Assembly: GCA_001599975.1 (NCBI GenBank)
Contig: BCIO01000005.1
Coordinates: forward strand, 558,001 to 622,000
DNA: 64,000 nucleotides
Direction: 5' to 3'
Origin: Cystobasidiopsis lactophilus
Taxonomy: Eukaryota > Basidiomycota > Agaricostilbomycetes > Agaricostilbales > Chionosphaeraceae
Under the pieces are notes generated by a model. It did not search any database and was not told the DNA's origin. It worked only from the letters and a program-made list of their open reading frames with translations. This document shows, one piece after another, positions 21,371-33,037 of the stretch (position 1 is the first letter of the stretch; each line of letters begins with the position of its first letter). A program made the position numbers and the translations under genes.

Positions 21371-24156
21371 CTAGCCATATGGGAAAGGCGGTTGCTGATG
21401 CTGAGCTCGGGACAGTGGTGCCGCGCCGTACGGGTGTTGCCACGGGTTATTAGAGAATGCGGTAGGCGGTGGTAAGGCCTGGCCTGGGTTCAAAGGACCA
21501 GAAGAGCCCCAAATCGAACCAGTGAGCATATTGGGGAGCACAGCCGGCTCTGGAGAGGGCGTCGTGGCAGGGTCCTGACCAGGTTGGCGAGCGGCCATGT
21601 TCGGGCTGCGGCTGTTGGGCCCGCTGGGCGATTGGCCGTTCAGCACTTGCAGCAAGAGATCTGAAGCGGTCTGTCCGGGCACTTCGGTATCGGGCAAGCG
21701 GCGGCTGCGAGGTCAAATGAGCAAAACTCTTTCTAAGCGTAAAGTCCAACCACTCACGCGCCCATGTTGGGGGAAGACGAGGGAAAGAGCAGCTCATCGT
21801 CCTCCGCTTGGTTGTGGGTGGCCATAGAAGCAGCTCGCATAGCCAGATCCACAATATCTGTCAACAAACTTTCAGCCCAGCTCAAGGTGCGGGCGGCGGA
21901 AGAGCAACGCGCCATCGGCCGACTCTTCTTGCTCCTCCAGATCATCCATGTCATCGTCCTCGTATTCGTCTTCGTCGTACGGAGCGTAGACGCCATAAGC
22001 CGCGGCCACGTTCAAGGGAGCCGAGAACTCTTGGGCGACCGGGTTGAGCGGCACGCGGCGGACGAAGTGGCCTTCCTCTTGAGCAACAGGAAGGGACTGT
22101 GCAGGTCCATATTCTCCTTAGCAAGAGAGAATGAGGCTCTATGGGGGAAGGAACGAAAGCGCACCGTGTTGGTGGACAAGAGGGCGGCGTCGGACAGGAC
22201 GTCGGCGATGCGCATGAGGTGCTCCTCGTTAGGGTGAGAGGCGTTGATGACGGCGACGCAGGTGACGGACGAGGTGGCCGACGTCCTCAGCATCTGGCTG
22301 ACGGGCAAGAAGCCGGCCATGTCAATGTTCTCCTCCAGGATGGTCTCGACGGGCAGCTCGGGCAGGGCGTCGATGTGGAAGTGCGTAGCGAGCGTTTCTA
22401 TGAACTTGACGTAGCGGGTGCAGAATTCGAGGTCGGTGGTGAGGATGGTCGAGTGGCTGAGCAGCCACTTGCTGGCGATGCGCACGGCGGGCAACGCCCT
22501 GCGCAAGACGGGCGCGATGCGGGAGGCCATCTCCTCCGTCGTGTCCTCGTTGGCGGTCAGGCTCTCCAAGGACTCGCCGCAAGCGTCGAGCAAGGCGCCA
22601 ACAAAGTCCAAGGTGATGGCCAAAGTGGCCCGCTCAAGCTCGAGCTGCTCCTGGGGCGTGGTCTGTCTGACGTTCTTGATCCTGGGGTCCTTGGAGAGGT
22701 CGGAGCTGCCAAAGATGCGCACGTCGAACCAGGCGGCCAGGCAGGTGCAGAGGACCTTGACCAGCGCTTCGGAGGACAGCAGCCGGCGGGTCAGGCAGGT
22801 GGAGAAGAAGCCCAGGCTGCGCTGCTCGATCGTCTTGATGGCCGACACTCTGCGAGTCCTTCACTTAATGGTGGGTTCCAAGAGAGGAAAAGAGGTAGAA
22901 ACAACACCCACTCGTGGCGGAGGAAGATCTTAGCGTGCATGATGGTGAACTCGTCCACAAAGGCCTGGAGGACGGAGAGATTGGCGTTGGCGCCTGCGTG
23001 CTCGTCGTCGGCGTTGTACTTGGCGAGCAGCTTGTTGAAGGTGAGGCCGAGGTTGGAGCGGGCCTCCGAGAAGACCTGCTTGACGCAAATGGCGCGGTAG
23101 TAGTGATAGATGGAGGACAGGGTGTCGCCGTTGTACGAGGCGATGACGGCCAGCTGGTTCGACGGGTTGCCTGTGGAAGTTTGCCTCTACATCAACAAAG
23201 GCAAAAAGTTGATAAAGGTGGGGGAGCCACAACGCACCATTGTCCGGCACCAACAATCGAGCTTGGTGGTAGCACTCGGCCGCCCTGGCCCACTTGGTGG
23301 TCGCCTGCCCGGCCTCTGTCTCCTGCTTCTTGCCGCCGCCAGTGGCTTTGGAGTCGGCGTACAGCTCGCGGTATCTGGCCAAGTCGCCGTAGCAGATGAG
23401 GGCGCGGTGGCAGAGCAGGAGGGCCCTCTGATGGGAGAGCAGCTGGGCCTGCTGGTCCAGCGGCGTGCTGCCGGCGGCGGGCGCGGTGGCAGGGTCCGCC
23501 CGCTCGGAGGGGAGCTGCTGGGAGGTGATGCCGAGGGCGCGGACGCAGGGGACGGCCTCGTTGACGCCAAGGTGGACGATGAGGTAGACGACAAAGTCGG
23601 TCCAGAACTGCTCCTCGGCGGCGAGGAAGGAGCGGAAGGCGGCGACCAACCGCCTGCGGGCGACTGGGCCATCTGGGCGCTTGCCATTGTTGTCGCTAGA
23701 GCCTGGGCCGGAGGAGCCGCGCTTGGTCTTGGCCTGCTCTGCGATCTGCTTGTCCAAAGCGGCAATCTTCTGGCGGTGGCGGTGGATGAAGGCGTGCGAG
23801 GTGTCCTGCCAGAGCAAATTGACGATGTCGATCAGCCTGGACGGCAGCGACGTTCCGGGCGAGGCGAGCTGGATGATGCCCTGGTACGCGGACCGCAGCT
23901 TGAGCCTGAGGCCCTCGACTTGCCGGTCCGTCACATCGTGCGTCTTGAGCAGCGACCTGTTGCCCTCTGCTGTCAGCTCCTGCCCATCTTTGGCATCGGC
24001 CAATGTCCTCACTTGAGCTGGCCGGACCGCTTCTTGGCCAGGCTGTAGGCATGAGAGATACTGTAAGCTAAAGACATTGCCAGCCGAAGGCAGAGCCAAA
24101 GGCGTACACGAGCAGCTCCTTCCGGTCACCTTGACCTCTCGGCGTCGAAGTCCATT
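21371..24156 (-). CDS. EST1/SMG7-family protein (14-3-3-like TPR plus helical domain)
   Basis: Homologue of EST1/EBS1/SMG5-7, which act in telomerase recruitment or nonsense-mediated decay. The start ATG at 24156 gives MDFDAERSS, then HAYSLAKKRSGQLKSLLK after one intron, and QVEGLRLKLRSAYQGIIQLA. The 14-3-3-like core shows LLCHRALICYGDLARYREL and RAAECYHQARLLVPDNG, joined across an intron to NPSNQLAVIASYNGDTLSSI and YHYYRAICVKQVFSEARSNL, the signature turn of this family. The DNA/RNA-binding helical domain continues to ~22100 (SAIKTIEQRSLGFFSTCLTR). The tail is acidic (DEDEYEDDDMDD) and then Pro/Gln-rich, ending QPPFPYG at 21371. No PIN domain is seen, which favours SMG7/EBS1 over SMG6. The splice near 21870-21900 is unresolved. 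Confidence 0.82.
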
Positions 24157-24350
24157 CCGACATTTGATGCGGGATTCCTTGAATCTGGGTGTAACAAGCC
24201 AGATGTATAGACGATTCGTTACTGCATTGCTGCCGGGCGATGTTTCGCTTGGGTCCAAATCGCAATTTCAACGAAGTCGACGGCGAAGCAGAGCAGGCGG
24301 CGCAGGCGACCAGGCCTTCCCCAAGGTCGCCTCCAAAAAATATGGTATGG

Positions 24351-26308
24351 TCACATCCTCTGCTTTCCCTTTGCTTTTGTGCTCTTGAGCTCTTGGTGCG
24401 ACTGGGTTGGTTGTTGGGCTGGCGCAAGCGACTTGGAGGGCTTCTTGGACTTGGTCATCGAGTGAGCTCGATGTGGTGGCGTCGACTTGGTGGGCCGTAG
24501 AGTGGTCTCAGAGGGATCCAAAGAGCTAGTTGGTGGTAGTGACGGAGGTGGAGGCGGAGATGGAGGCAAGGCTGAGGGCGGTGGCGCTTGCAGGAGCTGC
24601 TGGACCAGAGCCGGCTCGACGCCACCGTTCGCCAGCTGAGCCGCATACAACGAGGACGGCATGACGTGTTGGTTCTTGGAGATGAAGGAGGGCAAGTTGG
24701 GTTTGCCGTCCAAATGCTTCGACACGCAGCCGATGCACAAGTTGGCCGAGTACGGTGGCGACTCGACCTCGATCTCTGTCAGCGCCGCCACGTTCCACAT
24801 CACGCCTTTCAAACACGCTTAGCATTTGAGTAATCCATATGAAGCCATCGCTCACCTTGTCCGATGGCCCAGCCTTGCCCAGAGCCGGCTGTGGCTCGGT
24901 TTGTTAGGGAGGCCGCACCTACGTTCGAGGCGTCCACCAAGAAGCCCGTAGCCCATCTATGTCGCTGTCATAAGCCTTCCTTCCCAACCAGAAAGTCGTG
25001 GACCAACCTCATGTGAGGCTGGATGATGTGCTCCGGGTTTGAAGAGGAGAACTGCACCACCGAGTTGGGGCCCGGCGCCTGCAATCTCCAGTTGAGCTGG
25101 CGGATGGAGAAGCAAGGAATTTCGGTGCTCACCAATCCTCCAGTGGTGACCGCCCAGCTTTTGCTGCCGTCCACCCCGTTGGACTGGCAGCGCAAGACCA
25201 AGCTGGCGCCGCCCTCCAGCTGGATGTTGGCCGGGTAGCCCGCCGAGTTGTCCGTGGGCTGCGTCCGGTTCATGACCAAATCTTGAAAAGTCGTCCGCCT
25301 CGACTTTTTGGCGGTGTGGAAGTAGCTGAGGAAGCCTTGGGCGTGTACTTGCCGCACCCAGTTGTCCTCCGCCCAGGCCGACACGGAGACCACTCCACCA
25401 AAGGCCTTCTTATTGAGTGGCGTTTTTGATTGGTCAGAGGTGAGGATGACCTGGAGGTTTTCGATGCCGTTGTGGCTGGCCAGATCGGAGGGCAAGGAGT
25501 AGGCCTGGACCTGCCCGTTGGTGCCAAAAGCCGAATCGATGCTGTCAGGCAAAGGCACGTCCAGGGTGAGCTGGTTTCCGCTGATCGCAGCGATTTGGCG
25601 AGGGAAGGACGAGACTGTGCCGGGCTCGATCCACGTCTGATGGTCGCCGTCTCGGACCAGAGAGCCCATCCCCATCGCCGCGATCCATTGCGAGGTCAAA
25701 GTTTTGGACACCTCCACCTCTTGGCCAACCTTGAAAAGCGAGCCGTCTTTGACGGACAGCAAACGCGTCCCAACAGGCACGTAATCGTCGCTGATCGCTG
25801 ACTTGATGGACATGAGCGGGCCTTTTTTGCCGTTCGGGTCGCCAATGGTGAAGACGTATCTTGGAGTGCCAGAGATGAGAAGGGTGGTCGAAGGAACATC
25901 CGTCGATGAAGCAGGAATTGCGCCGCGAACAGTGACGTTCCGGCCATAGAGCTGGATAGTCGCCCCGCTGCTGAGATGAAACTCTCCGGCCGCCAGCTCG
26001 ACGATACCTCCAGTGTCAGAAAGAGAATTAATTGCAGCTTGGATGTCTTTGGTTCGATCTTGGGCGGTGCCGGTGGGCTGCAAGACTTTGGTGGCAGGTC
26101 GGTTCACGTCTGGCAGAGGCAGTCGAGAATAAGCATAGCCGGCCATTGAGAAATCTGGAAGGGTGTCCTGTGTGCGGTTGAATTTGAGGCTTGACAGATC
26201 GACGAAAGTGCGCTGGCTGGTGGGAGGAGCCAAAGTCGCCGGCGACGCGGGCTCGGCTGCCAGAGCCAGAGCGGGCACCAAGAGCAAAATAACGACCAGC
26301 GTCTTCAT
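24351..26308 (-). CDS. Secreted right-handed beta-helix (pectate-lyase-like) protein
   Basis: The start ATG at 26308 gives the signal peptide MKTLVVILLLVPALALA. The body is rich in beta-strand turns: DIQAAINSLSDTGGIVELAA is the classic opening of a pectate-lyase superfamily coil, followed by IENLQVILTSD, WVRQVHAQGF and NIQLEGGASLVLRC. The frame runs into HMR and joins across a gttggt...catag intron to WATGFLVDASNVGAASLTNR, GSGQGWAIGQ, then GVMWNVAALTEIEVESPP after a second intron. The last ~75 residues are unusual: a polyproline stretch and then a Lys-rich tail (TKSKKPSKSLA) ending KAKGKQRM. Probably a polysaccharide lyase or hydrolase. The catalytic residues cannot be assigned from sequence alone. 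Confidence 0.75.
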
Positions 26309-26914
26309 GCATGCCTTTTGGTGTCTCCCTTGCAAGAAGAGGCAACTCTTCGCCTCGAGCGCATTTTGAACCCGGCTGGCTTTCGAGTTCCATCAATCCG
26401 ACTTCGCGCCACTAAAGGTGGCTTTTCGTGACCATATCGCATCGCTCTGGACTGGCTGGCATGTATAATGGACATTCACGTGAGCAGAATGCGCTCCCGT
26501 AGGTTGAGGCCTTCAGAGCGCGAAAATCGGACCCGCCCTCAAAGAGAACCAACTCGAGCATCGAGGAGATGAGACTCTTTCAGAGTATCGTCCAAGCATT
26601 TAAGAGCATATCAAAACGTGGCGCCGAGAGTATTGGGCGGCTTCACTCATTCCGCATTTCACGAGGAAGGCAAAGTGGTCGACGCTGGGCAAGGCTGAGC
26701 ACGTCGCTGATAACTTTCTGCCGCACGGCTTTCTTCTTGTTTGCCTTTACAGTAACGATTGGTCATACAATTTGAGCCCATCCCTTGGTGGCAAACCCGC
26801 ACTGAGTCTGCCAACTTGACTCTTGCTCGACTCCGAGCCCGCTTTCGATTTTCCAACCCAACTCCGGTTCCTTGAGCACTGGGTCATTTTGGTCTGAAAG
26901 GTCGAGCTTTGCGA
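26309..26914. other. Intergenic region
   Basis: Upstream of the beta-helix gene and downstream of the DPBB gene, both on the minus strand. No supported gene. It probably carries the beta-helix gene promoter. Confidence 0.35.
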
Positions 26915-27407
26915 CTACGACCAGGTGACGGAGAGGACGCCGGTGTCCAAGTTGCCAATCGCCTTGAAGGCGGCAACGCTGAGATCGACGCTGGTGGAGC
27001 CACACCCTGGGCACTCATCGGCGACGAGGACTTTGACCGATTTGCCGTTGGAGTTGTTCTTGACGGTAATGGTCTTGCCGCAGTAGCCCTTCCACATGGA
27101 ACCAGAGAGGGCAGCGACTTTCTCCCCGTCGCTGTGCTTTTTGCCGCAACTGCATTCTAACGTTAGGCGCCAAACGGCAAGAGAAGAGAAGACTGTGCAT
27201 ACGCTCCAACGGTGCCGTCTTGGGTGTACCTAAAGTGTGACCGTTAGCAACCAGCAGGACAAACCGTAGCGCCAGAAAGCCTCACCAAGTAGCTTTGCCC
27301 GAGTGGCCACCCGTGCTGACCTTCTTCTTGGACGACCGCTCTTCGATGGGGGCAGCGGCGGCCATCAAGGAGACGGCGAGGACGACGAGAGTGGAGAAGG
27401 ACTTCAT
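26915..27407 (-). CDS. Small secreted DPBB (RlpA/expansin-like) protein
   Basis: Three exons. The signal peptide is MKSFSTLVVLAVSLMAAAAP, with ATG at 27407, and a short basic propeptide (EERSSKKK) follows. The DPBB fold then reads GHSGKATWY (end exon 1), TQDGTVGA (exon 2, only 27 nt) and CGKKHSDGEKVAALS, TITVKNNSNGKSVKVLVADE, CPGCGSTSVDLSVAAF (exon 3). The VLVADECPGC/DLS pair is the hallmark of the double-psi beta-barrel. The protein ends GVLSVTWS at TAG 26915-26917. About 125 residues, with no C-terminal expansin domain. In fungi such proteins include wall-loosening proteins, protease inhibitors and effectors. Confidence 0.85.
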
Positions 27408-28429
27408 CTTTGATGAGTTGACGGGTTTGGTTGAGGCTTATTTGGAGGGAGGAGGAGGAGTCTGAAGAGTGTTGAAGAGTATGGGCTGGAAGAAGGTGGT
27501 AGCGGAGCAAGATCCTCCAGGGCTTTTTCAACGGGTCGGGCTCGTGAATTCGAGCTCCCCAAAATTTCGGTTCAGGAAAGTTTGCCTTGGAAGGTCCGCC
27601 AGGAGACACCCCGAAACTCGATTGCACGCCTTCGAAAAGCCGTGCTCAGGCTGCCAGAAGCCGATAGGCGCCAAAAACATTTTATCGCCTGCCGAAATCG
27701 AAGCGCGCAAGGACAATCGCGTCTTCAGGGGCCCCTGAGGGAAGCACTCGGGACCGTCCGAATGAGTGCCGATAGAGTACTGAAAGGTGCAACAAGTTCC
27801 CAATAAGGCAAGTTGCGAAGCACCCTCAATTTCGTTGACATGAGACATTGGGCTTTTCTCAATGGGCAGCCCGGGCGTGTCAGGAACAGAGGTCAAGCAG
27901 CACGGGCAAGATCCGGGCTCTCGTCAATGCTCGAGGGGCATTCGGATGGACGAAAGGGGAAGGGTGTCATGGTGACTTTGAGGCCCAGGCAGGAACTGTA
28001 CTGGGAGGCAGGGAGGCTTGGTGGCAGCTTTTGGTGGCGGCGCGGCCGAGGAGAGGATCTTCTTCTTCTGGGGACAGACTGACATGTGCATCAAACAATC
28101 AAAATGCTGGGAAGTGGTAAAGGGATAGGGCTTAAGGCGGACCCAGGGAAAGAAGCATTCGGACAGCTTGCCTCCAAGCTTCCGCACGCGCCCGGCTGTG
28201 GTGGCGACTAAATTTGCCACCTCCGTTCTCAAGCTCAACAGGCCCATCTTTCTTGCGACATCTCGGAGCACAGGGATAAGAGCGAGAAGCGCGAAGGCGT
28301 GAAATGAATTGATGAAGCATGAGAATGCAAATGCAAATGTCAAGATCTTGCCCCCAGGGCCATCAGATCTGATTCTCAAAGACGAGGAAGAGGGACAAGA
28401 GGATGCTCGATGAGTGACGCAGAAAGGAT
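27408..28429. other. Intergenic region upstream of the DPBB gene
   Basis: About 1 kb. A 169-codon open frame on the minus strand (27924-28433) lacks an ATG near its start and shows no motif, so I do not call it. Contains the DPBB promoter and the 3' UTR of GWS copy A. Confidence 0.35.
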
Positions 28430-29028
28430 TCAATCAAGCTCGTTCAGGCTGGTGTCTTTGGTCGTGCGCTTTTTCGTTAAGAGCGGCTCCGTCGTGTTGG
28501 CCAAGCGCTTGGTCTGTGACATGGGGACGAACATGACCGACTTCCAACCGGCAGAGCCGTCTCGTTTGTCCTGGGTCGCGCGACTCAGCAATCTTCCGTA
28601 TACAGCGCCGCAAGACAACCCACGTAGCACTTCGGCTCAGCAAAGATTTGGGACCCGACGCCGCTGCAATTCGGTCCGTCATACAGGATGCCCTGGACAT
28701 TCCGCAATAAGAGGCATTGGCCTGGCCAACAAAAGAAAGAACCTGCCTTCCAACGATTGGCACCGACTCCCAAGCTGTTGAGCAGCGTGAGAGCGAATCT
28801 CTTGGGCTTACGAGAGCTTGCCTACTATGCGCTTGGGTACGCCGTCGAGCCATCACCGTTTGGGCCGTTGAGGTTGTGGCAATAATGAGCGGCTACTTGG
28901 GCATCGGTCGGCTGCCAGAACAAGTTGGCCACCGCGCAATTGGTACTACAAGCTGTATTGGAAGGTGTCACGCCCTGAGTACACCGAGATTAGAAGCGAC
29001 CGATGCTTGGAGAAGAGAGTCTTGCCAT
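28430..29028 (-). CDS. GWS-family small Cys-containing protein, copy A (129 aa)
   Basis: Five exons assembled by comparison with copies B-D: 29026-29028 (ATG only), 28826-28974, 28747-28774, 28624-28692 and 28430-28570. All joins are in frame. Introns 1 (after ATG, donor gcaaga) and 3 (after RWK, donor gcaggt) are GC...AG; the others are GT...AG. The product begins MGVTPSNTACSTNCAV, contains AAHYCHNLNGPNGDGSTAYP, then GILYDGPNCSGVGSQ and the C-terminal exon AGWKSVMFVPMSQTKR...LNELD. No classical signal peptide is visible if translation starts at this ATG. The A at -3 and a pyrimidine-rich leader upstream favour it. Function unknown. Confidence 0.65.
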
Positions 29029-29518
29029 TGTTGGCTTTCAGAAGAACTTGGCTTCGAAATCACTTGCGCCTGGCAAACACGAAAGAAAGTAAGGAGGAAT
29101 GAGCGTGAGTTACTTGATGTCGAATATGGTCGGAAAGAGGCAAGAGGGAATCCTTGAGCGAGGTCCGAGTCGAGATGGGACTCGACTCAGCGAAGGACAA
29201 AGGGCCACCAGAAGGTCCTCCCATGCGACACTTGTCTATCGCTCGATTACTCAGAGGTCGCCAAGGCCTCAATAAAACGATCCGCTAAAAGAGCAAGCCC
29301 CCAACCCGCGGCAAGATTGAAGGCAGACCGGGACCAGCGGGCTTGGAATTACGACACACGGCTGGAATTCTGGGGCAGAGTCCGCGAAGCTTTACCACGG
29401 CCAGGCATATATAGAGTCAAGAAACAAGCAGGAGGCCGAAAGATGCAGAGCGTTGAGGCAACCCAGTGAAAGCATTCGGTTCTCCAGCAATGCGATGCGA
29501 ATGCAACGGGTGGTCCAC
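29029..29518. promoter_or_regulatory. Upstream region of GWS copy A
   Basis: Pyrimidine-rich stretch on the minus strand around 29075-29105, just before the copy A start, typical of a fungal transcription start region. The rest is the 3' flank of the Tudor-SN gene. Confidence 0.4.
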
Positions 29519-32500
29519 TTAGAAGTCTTCTGCCGTGAAATCTCCCATTTCCCATGCACCTCGCCGGGACCTGAGAGCCTCGGCCGATGCGGTGCGCAGG
29601 CCGGCCAGGTTCTGGGCATAAGCGCCAGAGATTTTGCTTTTGGCGTCCACCAACGCGAAGCCTTCTCGGACAAGTGTCGTGTTGACCGAGTTGGATTCGG
29701 TCTTGGATGATGGGTCTTCCGGATCCCATAGAGTGACGTGCAGCAACCCGTTTTGGCCGGGCTCGCGGTAGTCGATGTTGGCGACGAGGGGCCGACCCTG
29801 TAAAGTCGCCGCCTTAGCGAAAGACCACGAATTGCATGTCCGAAAGCTCACCTCGGTCAGGGAGCGGAAGAGATCGAGAGCCTCTGCGCCATAGTCGGTG
29901 TCCGCACCCAGCAGCTTGATCAGGGACAGGGTGGCATTGTGCGCTTGTGGAGGTAGCGACCGGAATTGAGTGTCCAGCGGTCGCAGTTGATCAAAGGCCA
30001 AAGATTCCGAGTTGCCATAATCGTAAAACTGGACCTCACTGCGCGGAACCTCAGCAAATGTCGCTTTCAAAGCCGAATAATCAAGGCACCCACGCCAGCT
30101 TCTTTTGAGGGTTCGACTTGATCACTCTGGCTCTGTACCACTGCTGATCATGGCTGAACTTGGCCGAGATGAGCTCGCCAGAGCGCGGCACAACAGAAGC
30201 GCCGTCGGTGGTTTTGTGGAAGAGGGCGAAATCCTTCATCAACGTTTCGAGCTCGGGGATTCCTCCATCCTTGAGGAGCTGGAGCGAGAAACCAAAGGGG
30301 TCGGCGCGGACGTCTGAGACCAACACGTCGACGTATTCCTTGCGACTGGCGACCACCCCTTCGGGCGCAGCAGCACTTCCATTAGTCGCTGAGCCGTCGT
30401 AATCCTTCCAGATCTGCAGCACTCGCCGTATAAAGAGATGAACCAGCGAGCAATCCGCAAGACAACGCACATTCTTCTTCTCCTTCTTTGCCTCCTCTTC
30501 CGCCGCCAGCAGCTCTTTGGCGAAGGGCACCCGATCAAAGCCGTATTCAGAGCAGCTGGCATAGCCCTCTTTCACTAAAGTGATCGCCAGATTTTCAGTC
30601 TTGTTCAAGTAGAGCGCTCCAATGAAACCTGTCTCGCCGAAGCGCAAACGCATCAGCATGCTGATGTTTCCGGCGAAACGTCAGACGAACCTCCGCTCTT
30701 GTCGGTCGAGTCCACTTCGATTTCTGCGTCTCTTTGTAAAGCGCGCTTGACCACAAAATCTTGCGCCTCCGCGCCGAACGGCTCTGACTTTTCGGACGCA
30801 TTGCGCGCCGTCTTTGGCGCCTTGATGCCCAACAAGACCAGCGTGACCTTGGTGTTCTGCTTCGGGAGGAAGATCTGATGATCGTAGGAGCCCCATGAGC
30901 ACTTTTGGTGACTGTTTAGCAGACATGGACACCGACCTTGAAGCGAGATGCCGAAGCCACAAAGTCGACAACCGCCGGCATGCGCCCTGCTCGCTTGAAA
31001 GCGGACAAAAACGAGCTGGCTTTGCTTGCAGACTGTGATAGTGCGGCTTAGCAAGAAGCTGACGACAGCTCTAAAGGCAAGGTCACTGACCTCGGACGCG
31101 TCGCCAATCCGAGGCGCTGCAAACTCTTTCCCAGAGTGCACACCGTGCTTTCCAGACTGCGCTCTATTTGCAAGTGTTTCACATGAGTTACCTCGACTTT
31201 CAAACTCGAAGAGAAAGCCACTAACTTTTCCTCGGCTTGAATGAGCTTGTCGATCTCGGACGACTTGTCCTCGTCGTCTCTCCCTACGAAGCGAGCAGAT
31301 CAGCTTCCAGCATCTCTTCCGAGATCAGGTTGAAACAAAGCTCACGGTGCTTGATGACGTTGACGAGGCCGCGCTCAACCAGGTCCTCGGCCACGTTCTT
31401 GCCGTTGTGCGTCTTGACGGTGCAGCAGACCTTCTCTTCGTACGGCCCGTCGGCAGGCTTCACGTAGTCTTGCTGGACCAGAACAACCTTCCCGATTAGC
31501 CTCTTGCGCAAGTTCTCCTTGGCTTCAGCTTGCAGGCCGGCCAGCTTGGGATCGGTGGCTCTGCGTGCAAGGTTTTAGTAACAGCTGTAGAGCCCGTGAG
31601 AAGAGCGGCGAAGCACGCACTTTGGTTGGCGGATGGAGGAGAGGGTGATTTTGACCTCTGGCCCAGTGCCTTCCTTGCCTTTTCGGACGCCAATCGCATC
31701 GCCACCCCAAATGCGAGTGACGAGCGCCTCGTATCCCTTTCCACCCGGCCCACCGCCATTGGCAGAGAGGACGACGTTCTTCCAGAGCCCGCGCTTGTTG
31801 AGCTTGGCATCGTTCTCCGCCTTCCTCAAAGCCGACATACCCTCCGCACCGATCAAGCCGGCATGAAGATCGACACATTTGGCCAGGCCGTATGAAAGCA
31901 GCAGCGCGGCAATGGAGCCTGCGGGGTGGGCCACGACACCGATCAAGGGCGAGTTGGAGTTGGGCGCCAGGCCGAGCAGGCGGACGGTGACGTTGCGCTG
32001 GAGCAGGCGGGTCTCGGCAAAGAAGCGGGCCTCATTGCCAAACGGCTCCACTTGGCTTGGCTCTTCGGAATTGGCGTTCAGAGGGGCGGCTCGAGGACTG
32101 CGAACCCCGGCCATGGCGAGGTTGACGATCTGGTGCTCCGTCGGCGAGAGCAGCAGCCGGACGCGCAGAGTGCTGCCGTTAGACACTTGCTCCACAATCG
32201 CTATAATTTGACATCCCACACACGTTCAGCCTTTGAAATGAAACCTGAAATCAAGGACGCTCACCATCGATGGTTTTGCCTTTATTGGCTTCCAGGAAAG
32301 CTTGAGCGTTGCCAGGGTGCGTGGGCTCGACGGAGATGGCAGAGTCAGCGGTGGCCCAGAGCCCTTTGTTGGCGGTTCGGGCGGAGTCCTCTGCTTCTTT
32401 CAATGGAGCTCGACGCTCCGTTTCAGCCTCGTCCTCATTCTTGCGAGGCTCTTTCAGCTTGGCCCAGCCACTTAAGGGGTGAAAAGTGTCGTGTGAGCGC

Positions 32501-32933
32501 TGGGAGAAATTTCGCGGGGGAGGGCGTCACACACCTCTTCAACAGCTCGGTGGCCACGTCGACTGTGCCATTGGGAGTGACCAAAGTGACTTCGCCAAAC
32601 TCTAAAGGGCTGCCACCAGAGGAGGCGGGCACGGTGTAGAGCACTTTGAAGCTGCACTCCTTGCCAACGCACAAGAGGCGGAGGGCGTCGCGGCTTTCGA
32701 AAGCAGAGGGCTCGTCCGCCCGGGAGGCATTGCCCATCCTGGGCGTGTTCAAGTTGGATAAGTACAAGGTGCGCTCCTTGTAGATGCCAGTTTGGTCGGG
32801 CTTGCCTCGAAGGACGAGCGAGGAGCCGGACAAGGCCGACTTTTTCGGTTGCGTGCATGAGCGTCCTGGCGCCCACCAAGGGCTAGGGTGTCCTGCTCAC
32901 CTTGACCACAGCCTTGAGAGGAGCAGCAGACAT
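29519..32933 (-). CDS. snd1: Tudor-SN (SND1) homologue: SNase-like repeats plus Tudor domain
   Basis: Multidomain RNA-binding/nuclease protein linked to RNA decay, splicing and stress granules. Exon 1 is MSAAPLKAVVK from the ATG at 32933. Successive staphylococcal-nuclease-like (OB-fold) units follow: SGSSLVLRG...ERTLYLSNLNTPRMG, TLRVRLLLSPTEHQIVNLAM, NTKVTLVLLGIKAPKTARNA and MRLRFGETGFIGALYLNKTE. Then comes a Tudor domain (SGELISAKFSHDQQWYRARV ... YDYGNSESL), in which the aromatic cage residues are visible. The C-terminus is a final partial SNase unit ending GDFTAEDF. At least nine exons. Divergent from MOB2 by 104 bp. Confidence 0.9.
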
Positions 32934-33037
32934 AGTTTTGGAATGTGAGAGTCTCGATAATTTGGCCCAAGCGTGAAACTCGGTGTGGGAGTGGAGCAAG
33001 CCTGGTTGGAGAAGGAGCGCGACGAGCCCAGCCAACG

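Noticed and set aside
22141-24048. Two long plus-strand open frames opposite the EST1-like gene
   Set aside because: Composition is a shadow of the minus-strand coding sequence; the minus frames carry the EST1/SMG7 motifs.
27924-28433. 169-codon open frame on minus
   Set aside because: No ATG near the 5' end, no motif, overlaps the end of GWS copy A; probably chance.
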